64,000 bases of DNA from Colivicinus sp022776215 (GCA_022776215.1 JALFIR010000038.1:1-64000); one strand, 5' to 3'. Counted from the stretch's first letter, positions 1 through 9,292 are shown. The notes: generated by a model not told the origin, from the letters alone. Program-made: numbers and translations.

Positions 1-160
1 CTCCTTTCTTTAAATGACAAAAGATGTTCTTGTAAGATTATTGTCACTTAAATCAAAGAGTAAATGCAACTTGAACTTCCTAAAAGACTTAATTCAATTT
101 TGCCTATCTTAAAGTGGAACTTAACTTTTTACTTCAGGATAATAATATCAATGAGTTGAT
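1..160. other. Non-coding left edge; probable leader of a minus-strand gene outside the window
   Basis: No plus-strand frame runs through this stretch without an early stop. At positions 1-7 the minus strand reads AAAGGAG, a good Shine-Dalgarno sequence pointing left, so a minus-strand gene probably starts just beyond the window edge. On the plus strand a short hairpin (TATCAA/TTGATA, about 147-162) precedes the terminator at 161-187. The plus strand could therefore carry a short RNA ending at that terminator, but no RNA family is recognised. Confidence 0.35.
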
Positions 161-187
161 ACCAAGCTTAGCTTGGTATTTTTTTAT
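161..187 (+). terminator. Rho-independent terminator with no gene before it
   Basis: A perfect 7-bp inverted repeat (ACCAAGC, loop TTA, GCTTGGT) is followed by a run of T residues on the plus strand. No plus-strand protein gene ends ahead of it inside the window, so it either ends a small RNA or insulates miaB from read-through. Confidence 0.7.
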
Positions 188-211
188 TGTTTTGATGTAA
201 AATATATGGGT

Positions 212-1657
212 ATGAAGAAAGATTATATTTTACCTAATATTAAGGAAGCAAGAAGAAGAAATAATGCAGAGGATATTGCTAGACTAACATATAATGTTGA
301 TGAAAAATATTTGAATCTAGGAAAGGATAAGAAGTATCTCATCAAGACTCATGGTTGTCAGGCAAACTTTAGAGATTCGGAGACTATTGCAGGTCTTTTA
401 GAGGAGCTTGGTTTTATAGAAACAACAAGTGAAGAGGATGCTGACATCGTTTTGATTAATACTTGTGCTATTAGAGAGGGTGCTGAGGATAAGGTTTTCG
501 GTGAAGTTGGTGCTTTAAAAAGACTCAAGAGGGAAAGACCTGAGATGCTTATTGGAATCTGTGGCTGTATGGCTCAAGAGGAGAAAACGGTTACCACTTT
601 ATTAGAGAAGTATCATCAAGTAGATATTATTTTTGGTACTCATAATATTATTTCTTTGCCTAAGATGATTTATGATATCTATAATGCGAATAAGAAGAGG
701 GCTGTTGAGGTCTTTTCTAAGCAGGGTGAGGTAATTGAGAATGTTCCTGTTACTCGTTTATCAAGTCATAAGGCTTCTGTAAATATCATGTATGGCTGTG
801 ATAAGTTCTGTACATATTGTATTGTGCCTTATACTCGTGGTAAGGAGAGAAGTAGACTGCTTGAGGATGTTGTTAAAGAGGTTCAAGAACTTAAGGATAC
901 TGGTTATAAAGAAGTGTGTTTGCTTGGTCAAAATGTTAATGCCTATGGTAAGGATTTAAAGTTGGGCTATGATTTTGCGACTTTATTGACTGAAGTGGCT
1001 AAGACTGGTATCAATAGAGTACGTTTTATGACTTCTCATCCTTGGGATTTTAATGACGATATGATTATGGCGATTAAGAATAATAAGAATATTTGCCCTT
1101 ATATTCATTTGCCTGTTCAGTCCGGTTCTAATAGTATTCTTAAGAAGATGAATAGAAGATATACTATTGAGGATTATAAAAATTTATTTGATCGTTTAAC
1201 TTCAAATTTAGAGGGCTTTGCCTATACTACAGATATTATCGTGGGTTTCCCTAATGAGACTGATGAGGACTTTAAGGCAACTTTAGATATTGTCGATTAC
1301 TGTCAGTATGATAATGCCTTTACTTTCATTTATTCACCAAGAAGTGGTACACCAGCTGCGGTGATGGAGGATGAAACACCAAGAGCGGTTAAGGAAGCGC
1401 GTTTGCAAGAACTTAATAAGAAAGTTGCTTATTATGCTAATATGAAGAATCAAAAGTATTTGAATCAAGTGGTTGAGGTACTTGTTGATGGCACATCTAA
1501 GAAAAATGATGCGGTTTATTCAGGTTATACAAGAGATAATAAGCTTGTTAATTTTAAGGCTGATGATGTTTGTATTGGTGATCTTGTTAATGTAAGAATT
1601 ACTGAGTGCATGTCTTTCTCTTTAAATGGTGAGTTTGTGGGCAAAGTAGTTGAATAA
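212..1657 (+). CDS. miaB: tRNA-2-methylthio-N6-dimethylallyladenosine synthase MiaB
   Basis: A radical SAM methylthiotransferase that adds a methylthio group to i6A37 of tRNAs reading UNN codons. The order is UPF0004 domain (cysteines in THGCQANFRDSE, INTCAIREG and GICGCMAQ bind the auxiliary 4Fe-4S cluster), radical SAM domain with CDKFCTYC, and a C-terminal TRAM domain. The product is 481 residues, normal for MiaB rather than the m6t6A enzyme MtaB. The ATG at 212 was chosen over TTG 173 and ATG 206: there is no Shine-Dalgarno, and a -10-like TAAAAT (198-203) lies 8 bases before it, suggesting a leaderless or near-leaderless message. It follows a terminator and stands alone. Confidence 0.93.
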   Translation: MKKDYILPNIKEARRRNNAEDIARLTYNVDEKYLNLGKDKKYLIKTHGCQANFRDSETIAGLLEELGFIETTSEEDADIVLINTCAIREGAEDKVFGEVGALKRLKRERPEMLIGICGCMAQEEKTVTTLLEKYHQVDIIFGTHNIISLPKMIYDIYNANKKRAVEVFSKQGEVIENVPVTRLSSHKASVNIMYGCDKFCTYCIVPYTRGKERSRLLEDVVKEVQELKDTGYKEVCLLGQNVNAYGKDLKLGYDFATLLTEVAKTGINRVRFMTSHPWDFNDDMIMAIKNNKNICPYIHLPVQSGSNSILKKMNRRYTIEDYKNLFDRLTSNLEGFAYTTDIIVGFPNETDEDFKATLDIVDYCQYDNAFTFIYSPRSGTPAAVMEDETPRAVKEARLQELNKKVAYYANMKNQKYLNQVVEVLVDGTSKKNDAVYSGYTRDNKLVNFKADDVCIGDLVNVRITECMSFSLNGEFVGKVVE

Positions 1658-1706
1658 AATTCTAAATTTGATATAAATAAGTTACAAATACAAGGAGGAA
1701 ATGTAT

Positions 1707-2294
1707 ATGAAATTTGTATGTAAAGTATGTGGTTATATTTATGAGGGCGATGCTGCTCCTGCAGAATGTCCAGTATGTCACGCTAAGAGTGATATGTTTG
1801 AAGAAGTAAAAGGTGAAATCAAGTTAGCTGCTGAACATAAGTTTGGTGTATATGGCGAAACAGTGAAGAATAATCCTGATATTTCTGAGGAAGATAAGAA
1901 GTATATCTTCGATCAATTAATGGCTAACTTCAATGGCGAATGTTCAGAAGTTGGTATGTATCTATGTATGGCTAGAATTGCTCATAGAGAAGGTTATCCT
2001 GAAATTGGTTTATATTGGGAAAAAGCTGCTTATGAAGAAGCTGAGCATGCTGCTAAGTTTGCTGAATTATTAGGTAGCGATTTAGAAGTTAATATGACTG
2101 ATTCTACTGCTAAGAACTTAAAGTGGAGAGTTGATTGCGAATATGGTGCAACAGCAGGTAAGATGGAATTAGCTACTTGTGCTAAGAAGAATAACTTAGA
2201 TGCTATCCATGATACAGTTCATGAAATGGCTAGAGATGAAGCAAGACATGGTAGAGCTCTAGAAGGCTTATATAACAGATATTTCAATAAATAA
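1707..2294 (+). CDS. rbr: Reverse rubrerythrin (N-terminal rubredoxin domain, ferritin-like diiron domain)
   Basis: A non-haem diiron peroxidase that detoxifies hydrogen peroxide and oxygen in anaerobes using electrons passed through its rubredoxin centre. The rubredoxin-type iron site is at the N terminus (C5, C8, C21, C24), before the four-helix ferritin-like domain with repeated Glu and ExxH motifs (residues about 75-190). This is the reverse of the classical order and matches the reverse rubrerythrins of clostridia. ATG 1707 is preferred over 1701 because AGGAGG at 1693-1698 gives it 8-base spacing. The gene is monocistronic, ending at the terminator 2305-2330, and its strong Shine-Dalgarno fits a highly expressed stress protein. 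Confidence 0.93.
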   Translation: MKFVCKVCGYIYEGDAAPAECPVCHAKSDMFEEVKGEIKLAAEHKFGVYGETVKNNPDISEEDKKYIFDQLMANFNGECSEVGMYLCMARIAHREGYPEIGLYWEKAAYEEAEHAAKFAELLGSDLEVNMTDSTAKNLKWRVDCEYGATAGKMELATCAKKNNLDAIHDTVHEMARDEARHGRALEGLYNRYFNK

Positions 2295-2304
2295 TCAAAC
2301 AAGC

Positions 2305-2330
2305 AAAACCGCAGTAATGCGGTTTTTGTT
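2305..2330 (+). terminator. Rho-independent terminator after rbr
   Basis: A 9-bp stem (AAAACCGCA / TGCGGTTTT, loop GTAA) runs directly into a T-rich tract. It lies between the convergent rbr and antitoxin genes and may serve both. Confidence 0.85.
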
Positions 2331-2334
2331 ATGT

Positions 2335-2601
2335 CTATTTTGTATTCATCGCTTCTCTTATAGAGCTAAATACTTCTTTGTGGGATAAACGAACTGAAGT
2401 GTTTTTAGCTTCTAAATCAGCCTCGTCTAATTTGACTTCAATACTATCGGTATTAGTTAACTTAGAATAATCTTCCATACTTAAGACAACCATTGCGCCA
2501 TAACCGTTTTTGGTTAAGAATACTTGTTTTCCTTGTTCAACAGCTTTTTCAATTTCTGGTAAGTTATATGTTAAGTCTGATATTGGTCTTATTTCTATCA
2601 T
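2335..2601 (-). CDS. Orphan Phd/YefM-family antitoxin-like protein
   Basis: An 88-residue protein with the N-terminal pattern of Phd/YefM antitoxins: IRPISDLTYNLPEIEKAVE, then FLTKNGYGAMVVLSMEDYSKL. That part forms the dimeric DNA-binding fold that autoregulates toxin-antitoxin operons; the C-terminal tail usually wraps the toxin. No RelE, Doc or YoeB-like toxin gene lies beside it: downstream is the convergent rbr and upstream the divergent RNase J gene. It may be a solitary regulator or an antitoxin whose toxin has been lost. An AAGGA Shine-Dalgarno precedes the ATG. The family call is solid; the role is unknown. Confidence 0.8.
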   Translation of the reverse strand: MIEIRPISDLTYNLPEIEKAVEQGKQVFLTKNGYGAMVVLSMEDYSKLTNTDSIEVKLDEADLEAKNTSVRLSHKEVFSSIREAMNTK

Positions 2602-2677
2602 TGTTTGTATCCTTGTTTTTCGTATTAATATTCTATCATTTATACCCCTAATGTTATAATTAAGGCACGTAGTTTTC

Positions 2678-2707
2678 TTGAATTTAATTAACTTTTTATT
2701 CTATAAT
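2678..2707 (+). promoter_or_regulatory. Promoter for the rnjB-like gene
   Basis: TTGAAT (2678-2683), 18-base spacer, TATAAT (2702-2707). Transcription should begin near 2714, about 23 bases before the chosen start. A second TATAAT with an extended TGn motif lies at 2652-2660 and may be an upstream promoter. Confidence 0.7.
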
Positions 2708-2736
2708 TACGAAGTATACTTATGGAGGATATCATA

Positions 2737-4395
2737 ATGGAAAAAGTTCGCTTAATGGCTCTTGGTGGTTTAGACGAAGATGGCAAAAATATGTATTGTG
2801 TTGAGGTTGATGACGATATTTTTGTCGTTGATGCAGGTTTAAAATATCCCGAGAATCAACAGTTAGGCGTCGAATATGTAATTCCTGATTTTGATTATTT
2901 AATAGAGAATAAAGATCGTGTTAAGGGTATTTTCATCACTCATGGTCATGATGATGTAATGAAAGCTTTAACACATATTTTAAGAGTGGCTGATTTTGAG
3001 GTATATGCGACTGCATTGACTGCTAAGGTTATTGAAGAAGATTTGCCTAAGAATTCTAAGAAGAGAATCAATATTTTAAGAAGAGATGGTTCTTACACTA
3101 TTGCTGGTCATAAGATTCATACTTTCCCTGTAATGATGTCTATTGCGGATGGCGTTGGTTTGATTTTTGAGACTGATCAAGGTTCTATTGTTTATACTAG
3201 TGAATTTATTGTTGACTATGATTTAACATTTGAAGCTTTTTCAATGAACATGAATGTCTTATCTAAGATTGGCGATCACGATGTCTTGTGTTTGATGTCA
3301 GAGTCAGTTGGTGCTAATAAGGATGGTTATACAGCTCCTAAGCATCGTATTACTGATATGATTGAGCCTTATATCGAGAATATTGGTGATAGAGTAATTA
3401 TTACTTTATATAAACAAAATCTATATCGTATTATTGAAATTCTTGAGTTGGCTAAGAAATATAAAAGACAAGTATATTTCTATGATGAGAGCCATTTAAA
3501 ACTATTAAAGGCTGTTGAAGAATTAGGTTATTATCATATTCCTACTGGTACTATTGTTACTAAGAAGAATTTTAGTAATGATTTAACTAATGTGATTTGT
3601 GTATTGTCTGGCAGTGGTAAGCAAGTATTTAAGTTATTGAATAATATTGCGATTGGTGAAGATAGTAAGTTTGAATTAAAGAAGAATGATTTAGTAATTA
3701 TTGCATCTCCTGTGGTTCCAGGTACTGAAAAAGAGGCTGCAGCTATGGAGGATGATCTTTATAGAGCTGATGTAAGAATTGTTAAGTTGAATAAGAATGA
3801 TTTATTGTCTATGCATGCTTCTAAGGAAGATTTGAAGACAATGTTGTATCTTGTTAAGCCTAGATATTATTTGCCTGTAAAGGGTCAATATTATGATTTG
3901 ATCAACAATGCGGATATCGCAGTTGAAATGGGTTATACACCTGATAAGATTATTATTCTTGATAATGGTCAATTTGCTACTTTTGAGAATCAAAAACTTG
4001 TTTCTACAAGAGATTCTATTGAATTAGATGAAATCTTAATCGATGGTAGTGATAAGGCTGACGTATCTGGTATGGTGCTTAAAGATCGTGAAACACTTAG
4101 TACCGATGGTGCGATTGTATGTGGCATTGTCCTTGATTTTAAGACCAAGGACTTAATTGGGGGACCAGATGTTCAAAGTAGAGGTGTTATCTATCTAAAG
4201 GATGCTGAAAACTTACTTAATGAAATAGGTAATATTTTATGTGATACAGTGGCTCAAGCTGTTAAAGAAAATAGATATGATAATATGAAGGTCAGAGTAG
4301 AGGCTAAGGAAAAGATCCAAGCCTATGTACTTAGAAATACAGGCAAGCGTCCGATGATTTTGCCTGCTATTGTGGAAGTTAATGGAGGAAAATAA
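2737..4395 (+). CDS. rnjB: RNase J2-like protein with a degenerate metallo-beta-lactamase active site
   Basis: Shows the whole RNase J architecture over 552 residues: metallo-beta-lactamase and beta-CASP domains (about 1-450) and the C-terminal domain ending KRPMILPAIVEV. RNase J enzymes mature and degrade mRNA and rRNA. Several metal ligands are missing: HxHxDH reads HGHDDV (69-74), the usual HSIPD segment lacks its histidine, TGDF reads TSEF, and PVHGEYR reads PVKGQYY. Bacillus RNase J2 also departs at the first and last of these, so this is probably a J2-type partner, possibly catalytically dead, with an active J1 elsewhere. ATG 2737 follows GGAGGA (2724-2729) by 7 bases. The stop overlaps the ftsK start (TAATG). 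Confidence 0.82.
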   Translation: MEKVRLMALGGLDEDGKNMYCVEVDDDIFVVDAGLKYPENQQLGVEYVIPDFDYLIENKDRVKGIFITHGHDDVMKALTHILRVADFEVYATALTAKVIEEDLPKNSKKRINILRRDGSYTIAGHKIHTFPVMMSIADGVGLIFETDQGSIVYTSEFIVDYDLTFEAFSMNMNVLSKIGDHDVLCLMSESVGANKDGYTAPKHRITDMIEPYIENIGDRVIITLYKQNLYRIIEILELAKKYKRQVYFYDESHLKLLKAVEELGYYHIPTGTIVTKKNFSNDLTNVICVLSGSGKQVFKLLNNIAIGEDSKFELKKNDLVIIASPVVPGTEKEAAAMEDDLYRADVRIVKLNKNDLLSMHASKEDLKTMLYLVKPRYYLPVKGQYYDLINNADIAVEMGYTPDKIIILDNGQFATFENQKLVSTRDSIELDEILIDGSDKADVSGMVLKDRETLSTDGAIVCGIVLDFKTKDLIGGPDVQSRGVIYLKDAENLLNEIGNILCDTVAQAVKENRYDNMKVRVEAKEKIQAYVLRNTGKRPMILPAIVEVNGGK

Positions 4396-6836
4396 TGCCT
4401 AGAAAAAAGAAAGAAATTGTCCCTGATGATCCCTTTAATTATGCTGGGCTGATATCTTTTCTATGCGTTGCAGCTCTAATTTATTTTTCGATCACCAAAA
4501 CGGGCCCTGTTGGCTTGTTTATTAATAACCTACTATCTTATTTGTTTGGAAACTTATATTTAGTCTTATTAATAAGTCTTTTTGTGTGTGCCTTTATTAA
4601 TGTATTCTTAACTAAGAAAGTTAAGTTTAATATATGGTTTTACATTGGAATTGGTATTTTAAATGTAGCAGTTATGTTACTTTCAACTGTTTTATTCTAT
4701 GGTAAAGTAAGTGAATTTCCTTTTACTATAGTTAGTACTGCATTCTCATATATTAAATTATTATTTACAGCTGACGTAATCTTTGGTGGGGGACTAATTG
4801 GAACCTTATTAATGTATTTTTGCATGTCAACTTTTGACTATGCTGGTACTATAACTATTTTGGTTTTATTGTTTCTTATAGCTGCCATATTATTAATACC
4901 ACTTGGTGTTTATAAGGTGTTTATTAATGGTGCCAAGGATGCAAGTATCAACACAATCCATGGTGTTAAAGATAGAGTCAATGACATGAATGAGAGACGT
5001 CAAATTAAGAATGAACTTAATAGACTTGAACTCGAAAGAAGAACTAAATTAGCTAATCGTCAACGTATTGAAGAGGAACAAAGAAGAGCTAGCCTTCAAA
5101 GGGATATCCATAATATCTTTAATGAGAACTTATCTATTCCTACAATGGAAAAGGAAGAAGAAAAGATCGAAGATGTTAAGAATACTAGCGATTTCTCTAA
5201 GACTTATTTCTTAGATGATGATATTAAGGTCGAACAAACAAGTTTGGATGTTGGAGGATCTGGGCTCGAATCTGACGGGCTCGAATCCAAAGTTGAAGAT
5301 TCTACAAAAGTAAAAACCGATATAGAATTAGAGCCTGTGCTTAATGATGATGAAGTAGAGCCTGTACATAAGAATAAAGTTTATCATTTACCACCTATGT
5401 CACTTCTTACCAATATTGCATCTTCAAAGGCTAGTAACATCAATAAGAATTCAGCTGAGGTAAAGGGACAAAAGCTAATTGAAATATTAAGTAACTTTGG
5501 TATCCAGGCTAGATTAACTAATACCTTCATTGGTCCAAGTGTTACTAAGTTTGAGATTGTTCCTGATGAGAATATTAAGGTAAATAAGATTAGTGGTATT
5601 TCCGACAATATAAAGATGGGCTTGGCTGCTAAGGATATTAGAATTGAAGCTCCAATTCCAGGTAGAAGTGCTGTTGGTGTTGAAATACCTAATGCGGAAA
5701 ATGTAATGGTTCGTATGTCAGAACTTACAAAGAGTGAGAAGTTTAAGGATAAGTCTAAACAATTATTATTCACTTTGGGTAAGGATTTGATGGGTGAGCC
5801 GGTTTATTGTGAACTTAATAAGATGCCACACTTACTTGTAGCTGGTGCTACTGGTTCTGGTAAGTCTGTTTGTATGAATACGATTATCATTTCTTATTTA
5901 TTAAGAAGTGATCCAAAGGATTTAAAGATTGTCTTGATCGACCCTAAGAAGGTTGAATTTACACCTTATCATGACATACCACATTTATTGTGGCCAGTAA
6001 TTACTGATTCAGATATGGCTAGTATGATGCTTAAGAAGGCTGTAGTTATCATGGAAGAAAGATATGATGACTTTGCGGATGCTGGTGTTAGAGATATTAA
6101 GAGCTTTAATGACTTGGTAATTAAGCATAATGCAAGTGTTGGCGATAGTGAGTCTAAGATGGAAAAGATGCCATATATCGTTATTATCATCGATGAGCTT
6201 GCTGATTTAATGATGACTGCTAAGAAAGAGGTTGAGGCATCAATTCAACGTCTAACTCAATTATCACGTGCTTGTGGTATTCATATGATTGTTGCTACAC
6301 AGCGTCCAAGTACTGATGTTATTACGGGTTTAATTAAGTCTAATATTCCAAGTCGTATTTCTTTTGCGGTATCTAGTTCGATTGACTCAAGAACTATTCT
6401 TGATCAAACTGGTGCTGAGAAGTTGTTAGGACATGGTGATATGTTATATCTTCCTCAAGGAGAGAGTGGCCCAATTAGAGTCCAGGGTTGTTTTGTGACT
6501 GATGATGAGATTAAAAGAATCACTGATTATTGTAAGAAACAAGCTGGTCCTGATTATGATGATACTTATTTTGAGATTAAGAGAAACTTAGAAGGTGAGT
6601 CTTTCTCTTATTCAAGTGAGAGTAATAATCCACGTGAAAAGGATGCCTTATATGATGAGGTAGTTGAATATGTAACTCAGGCTCAAAAGGCTTCTACTTC
6701 TTTACTACAAAGAAGATTTGGGATTGGTTATAATCGTTCTGCTCGTATTATTGATGAATTAGAGAAAAATGGCATAATTGGTCCAAGTAATGGTTCTAAA
6801 CCACGTGAGGTGTACAAAAAGAAAGATGAAGAATAA
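4395..6836 (+). CDS. ftsK: DNA translocase FtsK/SpoIIIE
   Basis: A septal, ATP-driven double-stranded DNA pump that clears chromosome DNA from closing septa. The 813-residue protein has four or five N-terminal membrane helices (about 17-175), a charged linker (about 195-335), the FtsK alpha and beta motor domains (Walker A GATGSGKS at 484-491, Walker B IIIDELADL near 599) and a C-terminal winged-helix gamma domain (about 745-805) that reads polar DNA motifs. The linker contains a 15-bp tandem repeat encoding GLES twice (5262-5287). Translation is coupled to the upstream RNase J gene, and ymfF starts inside its 3' end. Orthology to SpoIIIE versus SftA-type cannot be settled beyond the presence of membrane helices. 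Confidence 0.93.
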   Translation: MPRKKKEIVPDDPFNYAGLISFLCVAALIYFSITKTGPVGLFINNLLSYLFGNLYLVLLISLFVCAFINVFLTKKVKFNIWFYIGIGILNVAVMLLSTVLFYGKVSEFPFTIVSTAFSYIKLLFTADVIFGGGLIGTLLMYFCMSTFDYAGTITILVLLFLIAAILLIPLGVYKVFINGAKDASINTIHGVKDRVNDMNERRQIKNELNRLELERRTKLANRQRIEEEQRRASLQRDIHNIFNENLSIPTMEKEEEKIEDVKNTSDFSKTYFLDDDIKVEQTSLDVGGSGLESDGLESKVEDSTKVKTDIELEPVLNDDEVEPVHKNKVYHLPPMSLLTNIASSKASNINKNSAEVKGQKLIEILSNFGIQARLTNTFIGPSVTKFEIVPDENIKVNKISGISDNIKMGLAAKDIRIEAPIPGRSAVGVEIPNAENVMVRMSELTKSEKFKDKSKQLLFTLGKDLMGEPVYCELNKMPHLLVAGATGSGKSVCMNTIIISYLLRSDPKDLKIVLIDPKKVEFTPYHDIPHLLWPVITDSDMASMMLKKAVVIMEERYDDFADAGVRDIKSFNDLVIKHNASVGDSESKMEKMPYIVIIIDELADLMMTAKKEVEASIQRLTQLSRACGIHMIVATQRPSTDVITGLIKSNIPSRISFAVSSSIDSRTILDQTGAEKLLGHGDMLYLPQGESGPIRVQGCFVTDDEIKRITDYCKKQAGPDYDDTYFEIKRNLEGESFSYSSESNNPREKDALYDEVVEYVTQAQKASTSLLQRRFGIGYNRSARIIDELEKNGIIGPSNGSKPREVYKKKDEE
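5262..5287 (+). repeat. Tandem 11-mer GGGCTCGAATC, two copies in ftsK
   Basis: Two exact copies (5262-5272 and 5277-5287), 15 bp apart, each encoding Gly-Leu-Glu-Ser. Near-identical GGACTCGAATC occurs at 53746-53756 and, on the minus strand, at 59302-59312 and 59320-59330. CTC is a rare leucine codon here, so the recurrence stands out. Confidence 0.75.
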
Positions 6837-8037
6837 TTTTATTAAGACAAAGAAGTATAAGAATATCAATTTGTATTTATACTTTACATCTGATTATGAT
6901 TTGAAGAAGCATCTATGCTTAAGCTTGTTGGCTTTCTTTATTGGTGACTATTCTAAGAAGTATCCAACTAAGGAGAAGATGACTTTTGCGAAGGATAATT
7001 TATATGCAGCTAACATCTATACCGGTTCTAAAGCTAGAGCTGGTTTAGCTTATTTCACAATTAAATATACTTTCTTGAATCCTTGTTTTGTGGATGTTGA
7101 TGAGAAGGAATTTGTAGCTTTCTTTAAAGAGTTAGTATTAAATCCTTATTTCTCAGAAGAACTATTAGAAGAATTTAAGACTATTTATAAGGCTAATATT
7201 CAAAGAAGTTTAGATAAGCCAAATAAGTATGCCTCTAATCGTGTAAATCAAATTATTGGGCAAGAAGATCCAATCTTTAATATTTATACAGTTGATAAGA
7301 TTGAAATGATTGATTCAATCACTTTGGAAGACGTGAAGAATGTCTATCAAGACTTGTTAAACAACTTTGGAATAGATGTTTTCTTGATTGGTGATTATAG
7401 CGATGATTTATTAGCTTATGCTAAGAGTTTAATTAGGGAACATGACTATCATTTTAATAACTGTTCCTTAAATATTAATGAATTAGGTGAAATTGTTGAA
7501 GATAAAAATGTATCACAATCATCGCTACAAATAGTCTATAAGACACCATTTAATCGTACTTCTAAGGAATTCTATGCTTATATGTTGGGCAATTCGGTGT
7601 TTGGCATTGTGCCCACATCTTTATTATTTGATGAAGTAAGAGAAAAGCTTTCATTGTGTTACTACATCTCGGTTTTAGATTATAAGAATGAGGGTATTGT
7701 AAAGGTTTATACTGCTATCGATGGTAAGAATAAAGAGAAAATTGTTAAACAAGTTGATATACAACTTCAACGTATGATTAATAAGGATTATGATCCAATC
7801 AAATTAGACTTTGCACGTGCCTTATTAGCTGATTCTTTAAATGCTTTACAAGATAATACCGATGCCTATACTGAATATTATTATATGAATAAATTAAATG
7901 GTATTGAGTGTAATAGACAGGATTATATTAAGAATTTAGAAAGTGTTACTGTTGATGATATTAGTGAAGTGTTTAAGAAGTATCAACATGTATTAACTTA
8001 TATGTTAAATGGAGTTAAAGATGAAAAAGATTCATAA
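6826..8037 (+). CDS. ymfF: M16-family peptidase-like protein YmfF (no zinc motif)
   Basis: A 403-residue M16-fold protein lacking the HxxEH zinc motif, as in the inactive member of a YmfF/YmfH pair. Such pairs form heterodimers in which only one subunit carries the metal; in Bacillus they are associated with 5-aminopentanol modification of elongation factor P. Position next to an ftsK/spoIIIE gene and directly before an active M16 partner is the conserved Bacillus arrangement. ATG 6826 is preferred; it overlaps the end of ftsK by 11 bases, and the upstream TTG/ATG alternatives would lengthen the overlap with no homologous sequence. Inference: the two proteins act together on a peptide substrate that is not identifiable here. 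Confidence 0.8.
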   Translation: MKNNFIKTKKYKNINLYLYFTSDYDLKKHLCLSLLAFFIGDYSKKYPTKEKMTFAKDNLYAANIYTGSKARAGLAYFTIKYTFLNPCFVDVDEKEFVAFFKELVLNPYFSEELLEEFKTIYKANIQRSLDKPNKYASNRVNQIIGQEDPIFNIYTVDKIEMIDSITLEDVKNVYQDLLNNFGIDVFLIGDYSDDLLAYAKSLIREHDYHFNNCSLNINELGEIVEDKNVSQSSLQIVYKTPFNRTSKEFYAYMLGNSVFGIVPTSLLFDEVREKLSLCYYISVLDYKNEGIVKVYTAIDGKNKEKIVKQVDIQLQRMINKDYDPIKLDFARALLADSLNALQDNTDAYTEYYYMNKLNGIECNRQDYIKNLESVTVDDISEVFKKYQHVLTYMLNGVKDEKDS

Positions 8038-9292
8038 TGATTTTTTTGATGAAGATTTCTATATAGAAAAACTAGATAATGGGCTAGAGGTAGTTATTTT
8101 TAATAAGAAAGACTTCTTAACTACAGCCTGTGCTTTTGCGACATCTTATGGCGCTTTAAATACTGATGAAGTATTGGATGATAAGGAATATCATTTTCAT
8201 CCTGGTGTAGCTCATTTCTTGGAACATAAACTATTTGAGAGTGAAGATAAGAATATCTTTGAAGAATTTTCTAATATGGGTTGTAATGTCAATGCCTTTA
8301 CTTCTTATCATGAGACTGTTTATTATTTTTCAACTACCAATAAAGAGATTGAAGAACCTTTGAATCTATTGTTAGATTTTGTCCAAAAATTAGATATTAC
8401 TGATGAGAATGTTGAGAAGGAAAAGGGCATTATTTGTCAGGAGTTAGCCATGTATATGCAAAATCCTGATTCCCGTTTACTACAAGAGACTTATCGCTCT
8501 TTATATCATAATTATCCACTTAAGTATGATATTGGCGGTGATGAGACAAGTGTTAATGCGATTAGTAAGGATGAATTGGATTTATGTTATAAGATTAATT
8601 ATCATCCAAATAATATGGTTTTATTGATTGTGTCGCCACTAGATGTGAATTATTTGATGGATATCGTTAAAGAGAATCAAAGTAAGAAGCATTTTGATAA
8701 ACAGAAGGATGTTAAGACTTTGCCACTTGATGAAGATGAAAGTGTTGTTAGAAAAGAATTTTCTTTTGAGATGGATATCAATAAGCCTAAGCATGTTTAT
8801 GCGCTTAAATTAAAGCCTAATTTCAAGGATAGCGATGATATTGTTTACAAACAATGGTGTTTGGATTTGTATCTAAAGGCTTATTTCTCAAGTATCAATA
8901 AGGATTATCAAGAGTGGTTAAATAAGGGTTTAATAAATGATTACTTTGGTTATGAAGTAGATTTTGATAAGGATTATGCTTATATCTTGTTCTATAACGA
9001 GAGTGAAGATGATAATATCAAGGAACTTGTTGATAATGAACTAAAGAAGGATTTAATTACAGAAGAAATTTTGACTTCTATTAAGCGTAGATATATTGGA
9101 AATAGCTTTGATACTTTAAATGATGTTGAGTCTTTTGATACTGGTTATGTAAGAGATTATGTGAATGGTATTGATTATTTTAAGAGTATTGAGATACTTA
9201 CCCACATTTCTTTAGATGATTTAAAGGCCGTATTTAAGGGCTTTGATTACTCAAATTATGCACTTATCCACATTTTACCGTGTGGAAAGTGA
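8021..9292 (+). CDS. ymfH: M16-family zinc peptidase YmfH
   Basis: The catalytic partner of the preceding gene. It has the inverted zinc motif HFLEH (65-69) with surroundings typical of M16B peptidases (HPGVAHFLEHKLFE) and the downstream glutamate in EKGIICQEL. It is 423 residues long. ATG 8021 was chosen because GGAG at 8011-8014 lies 6 bases ahead; the gene overlaps ymfF by 17 bases, so the two are co-translated. In Bacillus the YmfF/YmfH pair is linked to EF-P modification; that role is carried over from the family rather than shown by this sequence. Confidence 0.85.
   Translation: MKKIHNDFFDEDFYIEKLDNGLEVVIFNKKDFLTTACAFATSYGALNTDEVLDDKEYHFHPGVAHFLEHKLFESEDKNIFEEFSNMGCNVNAFTSYHETVYYFSTTNKEIEEPLNLLLDFVQKLDITDENVEKEKGIICQELAMYMQNPDSRLLQETYRSLYHNYPLKYDIGGDETSVNAISKDELDLCYKINYHPNNMVLLIVSPLDVNYLMDIVKENQSKKHFDKQKDVKTLPLDEDESVVRKEFSFEMDINKPKHVYALKLKPNFKDSDDIVYKQWCLDLYLKAYFSSINKDYQEWLNKGLINDYFGYEVDFDKDYAYILFYNESEDDNIKELVDNELKKDLITEEILTSIKRRYIGNSFDTLNDVESFDTGYVRDYVNGIDYFKSIEILTHISLDDLKAVFKGFDYSNYALIHILPCGK

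Noticed and set aside
173..211. Longer miaB start at TTG 173 or ATG 206
   Set aside because: The extra residues (VFFYCFDVKY) do not resemble MiaB and would be translated from the terminator T run; a -10-like box ends eight bases before ATG 212.
5384..5773. 129-codon minus-strand frame inside ftsK, and similar frames opposite other genes
   Set aside because: They are opposite strongly conserved domains and show low-complexity hydrophobic translations typical of antisense shadows.
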